Positions 8,278 to 19,184 of a DNA stretch of 57,570 nt are shown here, piece by piece (position 1 is the first letter of the stretch; each line of letters starts with the position of its first letter). Source of the stretch: Chara braunii (Eukaryota > Streptophyta > Charophyceae > Charales > Characeae); the NCBI GenBank assembly GCA_003427395.1, contig BFEA01000117.1:1787569-1845138 (forward strand), written 5' to 3'. The notes under the pieces were generated by a model. That model saw only the letters and a program-made list of their open reading frames with translations. It was not told the origin of the DNA and made no database searches. A program made the translations under genes and the position numbers.

Positions 8278-11200
8278 GCCGTACCAATTTAGGGAAGCTT
8301 GGCAGTCGTAGCCGTCCAACTGTACATACAAGAGACTTTCTTGTATAAGACTCTGCATTTCCACACAATTTCATCCTGTGTGATTTGCATTTCGTGTCTG
8401 GGAGCTCGGTGTGATGATGTGTCAATTTGATGAGGTACAGGCGGCAGTGCGAATTCATGAGCTCATTGGACAACAATCCAAATGGGAACAAAACGCAGTC
8501 CGCCCCCTGGCACGCCTGCATGTGTCACCATTAGCACAGGGATGTGTTGTGCACACAATCACCAGACATCATTCCCAAGTCCATTCATATCCATTTAGAG
8601 GACTAAAACCAGTGCGGTTGGCCACATTGTAGTCCATTTCCCTCGTACCTTATTCGAATGCACAGATCAACACGGCAAAAAACTGCAGTTCGGAACTGCA
8701 GGAGGGAGGAAGTTAGCACAAGGTCATGCCCTGTTGAAGTTCGCTCTTTTTACAGCCGTGCAGCACTACGTTCCTGAAAAAGGAGGCTCCAAGGGACTGG
8801 TACTTTAGGCACTAAGTACCCACACACCCATCCAGCCTAAAGAGCACACTTGCAGATATGAAAATGGGGGGACGTATTCCTGCATCGCCTGAAAAACAGC
8901 ACAGATGGATAGAAAGTCTATTTGGAACCAGGAGTCCCACCCACAGGTCCGACCAGCATGGTCCAAAAGCCTTGGCACTCTAGGGCCATGTCCCTCTATC
9001 CATGTGCTACACAACAGCAGCCCGCGAGATTTGCACATGCAGAAAACACTCCCTGAGCCTCCTCGTGAAGATATTGTAGGCAACATCCCAATTCCATCAC
9101 AAATGAAGTGTGTCCATGCTCCATGCTTTCATCTCCATCTAACAAAAGTTCAAGATGCCTCGCATGAGACCATATGTACGCAAGTATGTGTGTGGGTTTG
9201 TGTGTGTGATATAAAACACAGTGTCTGCCCAACAGACGGAGAGAGAGTAAAGACTTGCATCTCGAAACGGAATGCATGGCCACATTGCCCCGAGACTGGT
9301 TTCCGTCTGTCCCTGACAAGGAAAGGAGCAAAAATGGAATCGTGTATCCGAATATGAATAGCTCCCATGTGGCAATGAAGCTGATCCAGAACCAGAGCAT
9401 GTTAGGAAATCATTTGCATACCCAAAATGAGCAGGAACAACATCATCGAAACCTTACCTTTCGAGAGACGGTTTAACAGAGGCATCAATTTTCAGACCAC
9501 TTCTCAGGTCATTTATAACAAAACCCGAGGGTCATTTTAACCAAACTTGCCACAAATTCATAGAGTGGAGATCATACTAACTACTTACAAAAAAAAAAAA
9601 AAAAAAAAAAAAAATCTTTAAAAAGCTATAAAACAGCAAGGCAAAAGTGTATTTTCATGCAAAATTCACTCTTTTCAGTTTTCACAACTTTTCAGGACTT
9701 TCAGGATTTTTCAGGGCTAGCCAAAACAGTAGACTCCAAGACCCCAAGAAACACCAAACTTCGCGCACACAGACCTTGACCAAAAATAAAACAGGGCAAA
9801 AGGAACAAAAACAGAAAAAACTAAAAAAATTATCTCCAATGCACTTTTCAGGGTTGAGGGGGTTAACCAAGGCTGGAAAGTAGGGGTCCCTGTTAACCGC
9901 TTATGTACCTTTCAGACTTGCCTACTGCTGGCCGGAGTTTACTAGTCAAGATATGCTTGTTCAAGACACTAAACCTGAATAATGACCATCACGATAACAA
10001 GAAACCAGGAAACAAATTCAACTTCTTGTCAGTCAGCAGGTAATCTTCCCTGATAGTCTTGAGACAGACCTTCGAACAAAGTACACTCCTTGCCGACCAA
10101 CCTTCAGAGACCTTGAAACACTTAAAGCCTTTATCGCATAACCGAGAGATCTTGAACCACTCAAAGCCTTTATCACATGGCCTCTTAACTAAGGACACTA
10201 CACCATCTATATCTGAAAGAAAAGCAAAGCAGCAGGGAAAGCTTTCATGGCCACTTAACTAAGGACACCACACCATCTATATCTGAAAGAAAAGCAAAGC
10301 AGCAGGGAAAGCTTTCAAACTCGTACCACTACCAACCTACTCTAGGTTGGGCACATAAACCCTAGTGACTGTAGCATACTCTTCCAGCAAATTGATACCA
10401 AGATGGCGAGAGGAAACAAGGGAAAGCATGGTTATAGTGACTTACGGATCTGCTCGTCGAACCCTGCATTGCTCACAGTGAAAAGGTGGTTCTGGGTCTT
10501 CCCCATTCTCGGTGTTCTCAGGGAGGCCTACACAGGCTCGGTGCTGCATTGTGAGACAGTCGTCTCCATCACACTGCAAAACCACAACAACAACAACGAA
10601 ACTTTGATCCCTTGGTTTTGTTGCTAGTCCTGACGCAATCACAGCCCCATCCTGTGATCCTGACATGATGCTGGAAACCACAAATTGTGAAGTTTTCTCT
10701 TTTTTTGTCTCAAATGCTGCCGCATCAATACTCTGCAACTAACCCGGCGCAACAGGTTGGCCACTGCACGAGCTTGCACCCACAACACAATCATGCTCGC
10801 AACAACGCACTCAAATGGAGCTAGTAGTACTGCAGAAGCACTCAATGTAGTCCCAGAATAAGTAGCAAGTAACCAGAAGTGAGTCAAAGCTAACGAGGCA
10901 ATGGAGAGAGAGAGGGAGGTAGTTTCATTAATAATCAATAATACAGTTGAAACCTAGGAAGATTTTCATGACCAGCCGGTCACCCAGGCATCATGCCCGG
11001 GGGGGTCTGACGCCCGGGATACCCAGGCATGGGTAAAAACAAATTGAAAAAAAAAAAATGGCGGTGGGGGTTTTCCACAATCTCGGAGAGGAGCCAAAAT
11101 CCGGGCTCTTTTCGTTTTTTGAGTGCTGGCTTTAAAGGGGGAGCAAGGGGGGTATAAATCATTTTCTTAACAGGCTAAAGGGGTTTAAAGAGGGGTCCTT

Positions 11201-12619
11201 TGGTGTGATTCGGTTATTTTCTTTTCTTCAGTTCCGTGAGGAATTCTGATGTGACCCTGAGCCAAAAGTTGTTTGTATTGCGATTCTACACAACATTTTT
11301 TTTTTGTAGACTTTTTTGGATTTCTTTTTTTCTCCTTTTTTGCGTTGGGGCCGCCCAGGACCCTGCCCAGATGTCATGCACAACCGGTCTGGCTGGGCGT
11401 GTTTCCGGGCACAACTTAGGTGCCCAGGGGCCCGTGAAAACGGCCTAGCTTACATTCACCCTCCTCCCCCAGGACCTTCACCCACCAGCTCGCCACTTTA
11501 GCATGCAATCTCCCTCCCTGAAGACACTAATGAAGTCCCTCTTCGGGTACCAGGGGTTGACTGAGGGTGCACAATGATATGCTTCTTAAAGGGTCCACAA
11601 TGATATGTTCTTCGCGTATTGGGAGTTACAAGACAGTTCCATCCATGCTGTATTCTCTCTCTGCCCATGATGAAAGTCTTTCCCATTTTCCTCCCTCTCC
11701 CAATTGCACACTGGCATATGTGTACATTGTGTTGACGTGATTATGACGGAAAAGAAGCTGACGAGTAGAGGATATCAAGGGGTTACAAATACATCCCACT
11801 GAGTTGCTCTGCCGTCTCTCACCTGCTCAAACTTGCATTTCACTTCGTCTGTTTTTGTCATCTGTAAATATTGAATCTCCTAATGCTTCCTTCCTCTTGC
11901 TTTTTTCTATTTTCTACTACCGTTTTCTTTTCACTATCTTTGCCTACCACGGGGACAGCATAATCAGAGCAAATACCTAAGTCTAGCAGGACTTTGCTTA
12001 GGTCTAGAAGACGAGTCTGCACAAATCTTGAAGTTGAATCTCTTTAAAACTTAACAGTTGGGCCTGGGCTAGGATCCAGACAGTCGACCTAGTACTGATT
12101 GTAGAATCTGGAGGAGACAGTAGAGGCATACCGGTGCAGAGAAGTCCAGAAACATACAAGTGATGTTCCCCTAGAAGTGCAGAAAAGTCCAGGAACATAC
12201 AGGTGATGTCCAGGGCACTTGCTTGGCAATCATACTGCAATGTCTTGGCACTCGTTCTTCGGCTTGCTTCGCGGATTTGCTGGAGTGCTGAAGATGATGG
12301 GTAATCTGCTTGGCTCTGATCGCCTCTTTACAGGAACTGTAAGGGGCAAGGCCATCATAGCCAGAGGTTGAAAGCATTACCCCGTTTGTTGTAGTCCATA
12401 GGACGTACAAGCATAGAGGAGCATTCTCACTGCTTATGTGGAGGTGGAGAACTGAAACCCACCTATCGACATCAGTATTGGAACAGATGAACTTGCGGAG
12501 GCTCTCATTGTGAGAGCAAAAGACAGCATAAAATAGTGGTATCCAACACACCCAAGAGCTCAAGCTATAGCCGTGAAGGGAAAGGGACAGGGGTGGGGAT
12601 GAGGAGATGGGAGTATACA

Positions 12620-12699
<80 letters not shown>

Positions 12700-15600
12700 A
12701 CGATGGATGTTTTGGCTCTCAAGATGCACTGGTGCTGGCCAAAACTACATAAACCTCGAGCATCAATTGTAAACATTAGCCCTTTTAACTTTCTTTTTAA
12801 AGAAGATCAGGTGGGCAGACCCAAGAGCCTAGCTCAGTGGGTACACCCATGAACTGATAAAACACAGACCAGAGACTATGGAACTGGATGATGAGTAAAA
12901 ACAGAATATTTCTGAATTGCCAGGGGCTGGTCAGCTCAACGATGATATCTGAAGGCCGTCTCTTAAATTAAAAAAAAAAGATCAGGTGGGCATATCCACC
13001 CCGTTAAGAGACGCCGCTCATTGCTTTGATGCGGCTTGGCAGTCAGAATTTACATTTACAACCCCAAAATTCAATTTCCGGGAACATTTCATCAAAACGT
13101 TTCTGAGATGCCTGTCACTCAATGCTGCAGCCATTCCAGTTTTGCAAGCATCAACTGTCCACCATGTTGAGCCAGGCTTGTCAGTCTGTTTGTTGTTGTC
13201 ATTTTCCTCATAGCACAAATTGGCACCCGTGTCAGTCATTCTAATTTTCTATGTGAAGACTCCAGTAAATCAGGTCGCTATGTCCAATACTGCGGTACAA
13301 CAGGTACGACCATGGCCAATATTGCAACACTACCTCCGCATATGAAGAGGGAGAACAGCATGCGACTCTTCAACACATGAGAGAAACCTGTGAAGAGGTG
13401 CCAAGAACAACAATATCCACAGTCCTTGTTCCTTTCAACGGACTCTTCAACAACCTTTCTAGGCTTCATGTCCTGTGGCTTTCGTACGAGGTTCAAGAGA
13501 GGGAGAACAGCATGCGAGGAGCAAACCAGAAACCTCATGGCAGATAGTATCAGCTTCAGCCTTCCTGACAGCAATACAGTGGTAACATAACCCCTGGGGT
13601 GGGGGGAGCACGAAAAGGAAGGGAGACATACCAGAACCATCTTCCCACTCTCAATGTTGCTCCCACAAGGACATCTGACAACCTGTTGTGGTGTCCCATC
13701 ATCCTTTATGTTTGCCCCTAGACATGGAATTATGTGAGGTATACTTCCAGGTAGAGATGGCATGGCCTCTCCTTGCACACTGGACATTCTCCTGCACACA
13801 AAGAGTATCCACCAACCAGGATGGTTTCATGATCGCGAGTCCAACCAGACATAAGGCACCCCTGGAGAAAATTACAAAGAACAAACTGTTTCACATATCT
13901 TCTATCATAGTCTCAAGTAATTCTCTTGAGAGTTTTTTTTTTCCACCACAGGATTTCTCTTGGGATTGAACATCCAAGAAATGAAAATGAACCACACTCT
14001 ACTTACTGATGGGCTACCAGTCCCTCCTCCTCCACGCTACAGAAACAGCAGCAGTAGGTTCAAGCAGAACATACTACAAGCGAAACCACCTGAATGAGTG
14101 GAATGCTTTTGCAAATCGATAAACAACAACCACGAACATCCTTTCTGGCCGCTGTATTGACAGTCAGGCTTTCCTCTTCGTCAATCCACACAAACTAAAG
14201 ACAGTACACACCAACATTCGGTTTGTTTGTGGATGGTTGCCCTTAAGATGTTCATTCCTCCACGTGAAAGTTTATTAAGCTCAATCCTTTTTATATGGTT
14301 CACAGACTTGATACGTAGCAGCACTTACCTGAGAACTAGCTCACGAGGATCATGCAGTAGGACTGTGACCCTTGCACCATACGCCAATTCCTTCCCACCT
14401 AGCTACAGTCGGGCAATCCAGGCCACCTTTGGACATTCAAATACCCTCCAGTTCATCTGGGGACATCCGACATCAAGAACCCCCCAGCTCAAAATAAGGG
14501 GCCCTTCATGATGCTGTTCAGAATTTAACGGGCATTTCATCCTGACGTTACCGGTGGATAAGCATTATGAATTCGAGTGGGGTGGGTTTGCCAACTTTCT
14601 TTTTGGCGGGCATTCCGTCCCGGCAGCTGAGTTTTGTCCTTTCAAACACAGAGTGGGCTACTTTTGTGCTTTTCACCCTTAGATTCCAGATCTTACCGCT
14701 CCTTCTGGGGTGTGAATCTGAGGGTTTGCCTTACGTGTTAAAAGGAAGAGAGAAGTGAGAGAATGACCAACACTGTGCTCTCCCGATCAAACTTCTTTGT
14801 GCAACCCCCAAAATATACTTCAAACCACCATCACATCATTTCCGGACCTGACCTTCCGACCCTAATGAGGTCTGGATACAATACAGATGGGTGACAGTCT
14901 GAGAACAGAAAATGTGGGCCTGCACTACTTTCGAAAAAAAGACCCCTGTATATGCTGGCCATTCACTTCAGCACCCAGTTCCTGCCGGGCTCAGATGTGT
15001 GTTTCGAGGTCTAGGTTCTACTTTGCTACATCGTTGTTCGTTCGTCTGTGCATTCTTTGGTTTTGGAAATGAAAGCCTTGGGCACTGGTGATTAGGTCGG
15101 AAGGGGAAACAAAACCAATTCACTTGTCTTCTACACCATCACTGCAAGCACAGAGTACTATTTTTCCCTTTTCTGGGTACACATAACCACCCATGCGGGT
15201 TGCAGCAGAACTGCACTGGCCAATTTCTCATTACCGATAACAAAGGATGCAATACTTCCATGACCCTTCTTCCACGACATCAACTACCCTCCACCGCAGC
15301 AACAAAGCATACATGACCCTTCTTCCACGACATCAACTACCCTCCACCGCAGCAACAAAGCATGCATGGCAAGAGTAGCACTACTTGCACAAGCCATTCA
15401 GATGATTCAAGCCCGTATAGTTAGGCTTGCCAACTTTCCATGCTATATGCTTAGCAAGCACTTTCAGCTAGAGCCACACTTGTGTGTATACACCTGGCCA
15501 ATTAGAAGGCGTGGTTCTCGCTTGTTTACGCATCGATAGCAGCTGTGGGTCCTTGACATAGCAGCAATAGGTGCTGAGCATATCAGCAATGGAGTGTGTA

Positions 15601-17134
15601 ACGGTATCAACTGATCAGTGATTACCAATGCTTACACTCAAACACTCAGCACGGGATTTTTCTTCAGCTCACTAAACCTTTAAGCGCACAACAGACAGAT
15701 TGCAGGTTGGCAGAATGGCTAAGGCCCAGGGAATGCTCATCCTAAGCCACCACTGCCCCCCATGCCGTTCGAAAAAACACAAAAAATAATTTCTTGGGTA
15801 GCCTGAAACTTAGCTGTATCAACCTTATTCCATCACGATTCAAAATGGTATTCTGTTTTATCAATAGTCACATGTTTGTTGTACCATTCGGCTATTTTTC
15901 CATTCTTACTCGTTTTAGAAGAAATTCCAAAAACATCAGGAAAATAGATCAACTGCTCGTCTGTTAGACTACGAAGTCCAGAAAAGGAAAAAAGGACGTT
16001 GGATGGGGTTGGAAAAGAGTGCGTTGGACCGAACACGCTCAGAGGCAGTGGCGGTTTAAGCAACCAATCTACCTCCAACTTCCAAGCCTATTTTTCCCGA
16101 AGGACGATTCCACCCGCCCCTGGGATAGTAGACCATCAAGCACAAGGGCCTAAAGGGGTGTCAGGAGCCGTTTTGATCCAGTACCCATTCCCCCAAAATA
16201 GAAACCCGGGCCTACAGACATCGACAGCCTTTTGGGTCCAGTACGTCGAGCCGCCCTGCAGAATTGTGTTAATCATCGCACTCTCAAGGATAGCTGCCTC
16301 AGGTACCCCTGATCCTGAGTACGCCAACTTTTCCGCACCTGAGGAAGTCAGGGTCTCAGTCAGGATCTCAGCAGCCAGAGGAACAGGCACCGTGCATCCT
16401 CTCAACACACTCTCAACCTGGGAAGCACAACCTACATGTACACCAGTCTTGTGTACACGAGTACACACAATCTCATAATAGGTGGCACATGTCCGCAGAA
16501 GCATATGTGAGTACTTCCTTTTATAATTCGAATTTGGTTAGGAAATTTGAGACGACTCCCACGCAAAAGATGTTTGAATTTCTGCATATCTTTCTTCAGG
16601 GTTTTTTTTCCCCCACTTATTTTTCTTACGTACACGTTAGCACGTTTTTGGGGTTGTGTACACGTAAACGAGTACATATCTCAAACAGGGTGCTTCCCAG
16701 CTCTGGACATATTCAAAGATGCATTCCCCTAGGGATGTCATGGAGAAACGTTGACACACGATCACATCCAAATGGTATAGACATGGTCTTCCGTTTCAGT
16801 CTTGCCAGAGGTCTTGCCTGACAGTCCATTGCAGATATAACAGATGCCGGACAGACACATGGCGAGAAGCTTTCAGGACCCTTGACATTCCTGAACCACA
16901 GCAAATGTAAGGTGATATACACATGGTACCTAACTTGCACCCAAATGGTACACACACTGAACAATTGAACAGATCCAGAAGCATCACAAAGAAAAAAATG
17001 GGGGCTACTCCATTTCAGAACGAAAGAAAAAGAGTAGCTATAGACATGGGCCAGGATGTACAACTCTTACTTGTGCACATCTTCAATGATAGCAAGCGCT
17101 TCCTCCTTCATCCGATTGTTTTCCGGACCATATC
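6725..17134 (-). CDS. SIZ1-like: Partial SIZ1/PIAS-type E3 SUMO-protein ligase gene (4 exons seen)
   Basis: Four exons in order on the minus strand (17134-17071, 13791-13632, 10573-10446, 6806-6725) are bounded by AG/GT sites and join in frame. They follow the order of plant SIZ1: the linker after the SAP domain (KEEALAIIEDVHK), a PHD finger split over two exons (RCPCG...VL then CDGDDC...CEQC, followed by RRADP), and the start of the PINIT region (NMQSAERNF...KELLARP). Plant SIZ1 attaches SUMO to nuclear substrates. The SAP domain binds DNA and the SP-RING recruits the SUMO-charged E2. No exon for the N-terminal SAP, the rest of PINIT, or the SP-RING was recognised, so the model is incomplete at both ends. 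The linker of about 24 residues usual between PHD and PINIT is also missing. Either the third and fourth exons join directly (phase allows CC|T) or one exon was overlooked. Confidence 0.8.
8189..8274. repeat. (GA)n microsatellite
   Basis: Pure GA dinucleotide repeat of about 43 units within the SIZ1-like intron. On the sense (minus) strand it is (CT)n. Confidence 0.97.
9589..9614. repeat. Poly-A tract
   Basis: Run of about 26 A after CTTACA. It may be the tail of a retroposed element, but no element body was recognised upstream. Confidence 0.8.
10107..10318 (+). repeat. Two nested tandem duplications
   Basis: A 37-bp unit (GAGACCTTGAAACACTTAAA..., then GAGAGATCTTGAACCACTCA...) is present twice at 10107-10180. 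It is followed by a 70-bp unit (TGGCC..CTTAACTAAGGACAC) present twice at 10178-10247 and 10248-10317. The 70-bp pair is nearly identical, suggesting a recent event. Confidence 0.85.
10446..10573 (-). CDS. SIZ1-like: SIZ1-like exon: C-terminal half of PHD finger
   Basis: 128-nt exon with acceptor TTGTTGTGGTTTTGCAG and donor GTAAGT, both canonical. It starts on a codon boundary and ends in phase 2. It encodes CDGDDCLTMQHRACVGLPE, then PPFHCEQCRVRRADP. These supply zinc ligands 3-8 of a PHD finger (C, C, H, C, C, C) and the ADP that follows the finger in plant SIZ1. Joined to the previous exon, the ligand pattern is C-x-C, C-x4-C, x5-H-x2-C and C-x2-C, with the C-x-C start seen in SIZ1 (RCICG/RCVCG). 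Confidence 0.85.
12623..12695. repeat. (GA)n microsatellite
   Basis: Pure GA dinucleotide repeat in the SIZ1-like intron. Confidence 0.97.
12803..12992 (+). mobile_element. SINE insertion with 15-bp target-site duplication
   Basis: The direct repeat AAGATCAGGTGGGCA occurs at 12803-12817 and 12978-12992. Between them lies about 160 bp beginning with a tRNA-like A box (CCTAGCTCAGTGGGTAC, 12829 onward) and ending in an A-rich tail next to the second repeat. A tRNA-like head, A tail and long flanking duplication are the hallmarks of a SINE moved by target-primed reverse transcription. It lies antisense within an intron of the SIZ1-like gene. Confidence 0.8.
13632..13791 (-). CDS. SIZ1-like: SIZ1-like exon: linker and N-terminal half of PHD finger
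   Basis: 160-nt exon with acceptor TTTGTGTGCAG and donor GTATGT. It starts with one base that completes AA|G from the upstream exon and ends on a codon boundary. It encodes RMSSVQGEAMPSLPG, a linker, then GANIKDDGTPQQVVRCPCG and SNIESGKMVL. The order and spacing match plant SIZ1 (RKMQ.SG, a linker, then VKVRC.CG and the hydrophobic residue before zinc ligand 3). A second acceptor (CATGTCTAG, exon start 13717) is possible but would not keep phase with the upstream exon. Confidence 0.8.
13792..17070 (-). other. Intron of SIZ1-like gene
   Basis: About 3.3 kb. It contains a 53-bp tandem duplication at 15259-15364. A minus-strand frame at 15833-16078 ends in DVFGISSKTSKNGKIAEWYN..., protein-like in composition but unrecognised. 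A stretch near 14336-14420 minus reads KELAYGARVTVLLHDPRELV before a GTAAGT, but including it would break the frame between flanking exons, so it is not called. Confidence 0.5.
15259..15364. repeat. 53-bp tandem duplication
   Basis: CATGACCCTTCTTCCACGAC and the rest of a 53-bp unit occur twice head to tail, nearly identical. Confidence 0.92.
17071..17134 (-). CDS. SIZ1-like: SIZ1-like exon: post-SAP helix
   Basis: 64-nt exon with acceptor TCGCAG and donor GTAAGA, entering and leaving in phase 2. It encodes YGPENNRMKEEALAIIEDVH plus a split Lys. In plant SIZ1 the segment after the SAP domain reads like KEAVAKLVDDTYRKMQ, and the match continues without a gap into the next exon's RMSSVQG. The preceding SAP exon should end with one spare base. 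None was recognised upstream. Confidence 0.68.
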
Positions 17135-17139
17135 CTGCG

Positions 17140-18600
17140 AGGGAAAATCCAGACGACAACGGGTATAAGAGATTGACCATAAACATGCTGTCATGATTAC
17201 TTGAAAACTTCAAGGTCTCCAATACGTAGACACGCAAGGATCCCTAAATGGACGCTGAGCTACCGGCCTTTTGTAGGCCCCGGGTTTTGGACCCAGGCAA
17301 GATGGCAACCCTGATGTCATGGGTGAAAAACTTATCTGAAAATTTTATTTAAAAAAGGGCTTCAGGACAAACTTCTGTTCTGGCCAATTCCAATACGAAA
17401 TCATACTAAAGCATTGAAATGAACTTGTAAAATGAAAGCCTTATGTCAAATCAAGTCCTCAGAGACCAAAATCAAAATGTGCTCATAGCTGAACATGAAT
17501 GAAAGGGGCAGACGCAGGTTCCCCCATTGGATCATATATCAAAAGTGAACATAATAACTAAACAACAAGTGCCAGTGCGGCTTCGCCATCATCAAAAAGG
17601 AGTATGGTTGATGATAAAATCGCTGGGAGAGGGAGAGAGAGGGGGAGCGAGAGAAAGGAGACACAGAGAGAGAGAGAGAGACACAGCGGACAATGCTGAG
17701 GAAGAGAGAGAGAAACAGTGTCTCTCTCACACACACTCACAGTCTCTCTGTGTATCTATATATCTCTCCGTCTCTCTCTCCTTCTGCACTGGGACCACTT
17801 AACATAAGACTTTCCGGTTAACATATTTTGCTGCAGCCTCAGCCTGCAGCCGCAGCCTGAGGTTGAGGCCCTCGAGGGTTCCCAATCAGCCCCTGGTAAA
17901 GTTTTTTTGTTTTCATATGTGGTGGATATTGTTGTTCTTTTGTTGCAGCCCGTGTTGGCTGGTGTTTGAACAGAGAAACAGATCCAGCGGCTCCGCCTTA
18001 GGGTTGCACTGAAACAAATCCTGTGTGGCACGTCAATGAGAACCGAAGATCAACCTTTACCAGAGAGCAGAACGATAGACGGGCCTAGATCAGTTCGTAC
18101 ATACATTAACTGTTGAAATACACGCCCAAATGGGCCTAGATCAGTTCGTACATACATTAACTGTTGAAATACACGCCCAAATGGGCCTAGATCAGTTCGT
18201 ACATACATGAACCGTTCAAATCCGGATGCAATCATATGAGCCAAAAAGAATTCTGATGGGGCGAGTGAGTTCGATGATGAGATGAAATCTCAAAGCCACA
18301 AAAGAAAACAAGGAAAAAAGGGAGGAAAAAAGAAACGCAAACAGTTACTGGAAGCCCGCATCCAAAAAATAACTTGATAAAGATTTTTGCCTTTCCTTTC
18401 CATTGTTTTCACTTAACTATTTCAATTGGAATTCAAAATCAGGTCTCTATTTTGAGGGTGTACCACCTGAGCCAGGCCAACTGGTTTATAACTTGATTTT
18501 GGCGTTGTGTCCATCAAATGATCTGTAGTCAGAGACAGGTCGGTTCGCCATGATGGCTATTCTTGAACTTTCAATAGTGGTTTGGTTTTGACGACCAAAT
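17140..18600. other. Upstream flank or further intron of SIZ1-like gene
   Basis: No exon recognised. It contains GA-rich sequence at 17627-17722, a CT-rich run to 17782, and a CAGCCTCAGCC / GGCTGAGG-like short inverted motif near 17830-17865. Confidence 0.4.
18081..18233. repeat. 51-bp tandem repeat, 3 copies
   Basis: Units begin GGGCCTAGATCAGTTCGTAC at 18081, 18132 and 18183. The first two are almost identical and the third diverges after about 30 bp (ATGAACCGTTC). Confidence 0.93.
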
Positions 18601-18628
18601 CAAAAACGACAAACACCTGGAAGATCTG

Positions 18629-18696
18629 TGTGTGTGTGTGCGTGTGTGTGTGTGTGCACGTCGGCACAAACCTGTGTGCGGCCTTGCATTAATCTC

Positions 18697-18731
<35 letters not shown>

Positions 18732-18860
18732 ACATATGTATGTGCACAATTCCTTAACCAGAGTCCTATTTTCCTGTGCATGTGCGCACAAGTGCGCACG
18801 TGTTTGTTTGTTTGTTTGTGTGTCTGCATGCGTGCATGCACGCGTGTTTGTGGTTGTGCT
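18629..18860. repeat. TG-rich microsatellites flanking ribozyme copy 3
   Basis: Includes (TG)n at 18629-18658 and 18699-18727, a GTTT run, and TGCATGCG words. It matches the TG context of ribozyme copies 1 and 2. A second TG-rich tract follows at 19090-19180. Confidence 0.85.
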
Positions 18861-18910
18861 GTCATGTTCACTATCCACAAGTCCAACAGAAAAAAAGCAC
18901 GACTGTGCCG

Positions 18911-18967
18911 CGGACTGTTCCGTTGGACATTCACCAACTCATCAGGCGGTTGAACCCCGACAGTCTG
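18911..18967 (-). ncRNA. Hammerhead ribozyme motif, copy 3 (core mutated)
   Basis: Minus strand: GACUGUC cleavage context, stem I GGGG/CCGC (one mismatch), CUGAUGA (complement of 18939-18945), stem II GUUGG/CCAAC, then GGAA in place of GAAA, then CAGUC. Stem II differs from copies 1 and 2 by a compensatory C-G to U-A change. The GAAA to GGAA change hits an essential core adenosine, so activity is unlikely. Confidence 0.75.
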
Positions 18968-19184
18968 CCAGGATGCATTTGAGAGATGGATAAGGACTTT
19001 TAGAAATACCCCTGAGAAAGGTGATCGACTTTACACGCACCAACTCCATTCTCAAGTGTGATCACGTGTATGTTCTCATGTTCGGTATATGTGTGTTCAG
19101 TGTGTGCATGCAAGCATGTGTGCGACCATGCCTGCAAGCGTGCGTGTGTGCGTGTGTGGCTGTGCTCGTGTGTGTCACCCCAAC

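Larger units (their letters stand above)
6810..10445 (-). other. Intron-sized interval of SIZ1-like gene
   Basis: About 3.6 kb between exons. It contains a pure (GA)n at 8189-8274, poly-A at 9589-9614, and tandem duplications at 10107-10318. A minus-strand stretch near 9680-9725 reads FWLALKNPESPEKL and loosely resembles the FWVTVAHPLSPVRL linker of SIZ1, but it lies in a repetitive CCTGAAAA sequence with only a weak donor, so I do not call it an exon. Confidence 0.5.
10574..13631 (-). other. Intron of SIZ1-like gene
   Basis: About 3.06 kb. It contains a diverged repeat at about 11150-11290, related by a TGACCC-GAGCCAAAAGTTGTT stretch to 23.5 and 24.9 kb. It also holds (GA)n at 12623-12695 and a SINE insertion at 12818-12977. 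No other gene is seen. Confidence 0.6.

Noticed and set aside
9680-9727. FWLALKNPESPEKL on the minus strand as the missing SIZ1 linker exon
   Set aside because: It lies in a CCTGAAAA-type repeat, the donor would be GTTGTG, and the resemblance rests on six residues.
14336-14420. KELAYGARVTVLLHDPRELV with GTAAGT donor as a SIZ1 exon
   Set aside because: Either acceptor choice introduces a stop or breaks the phase that already joins the flanking exons cleanly. It might belong to another gene but nothing supports that.
15833-16078. 81-codon minus frame with protein-like composition
   Set aside because: No family recognised, no partner exons, and it falls inside an intron on the same strand.
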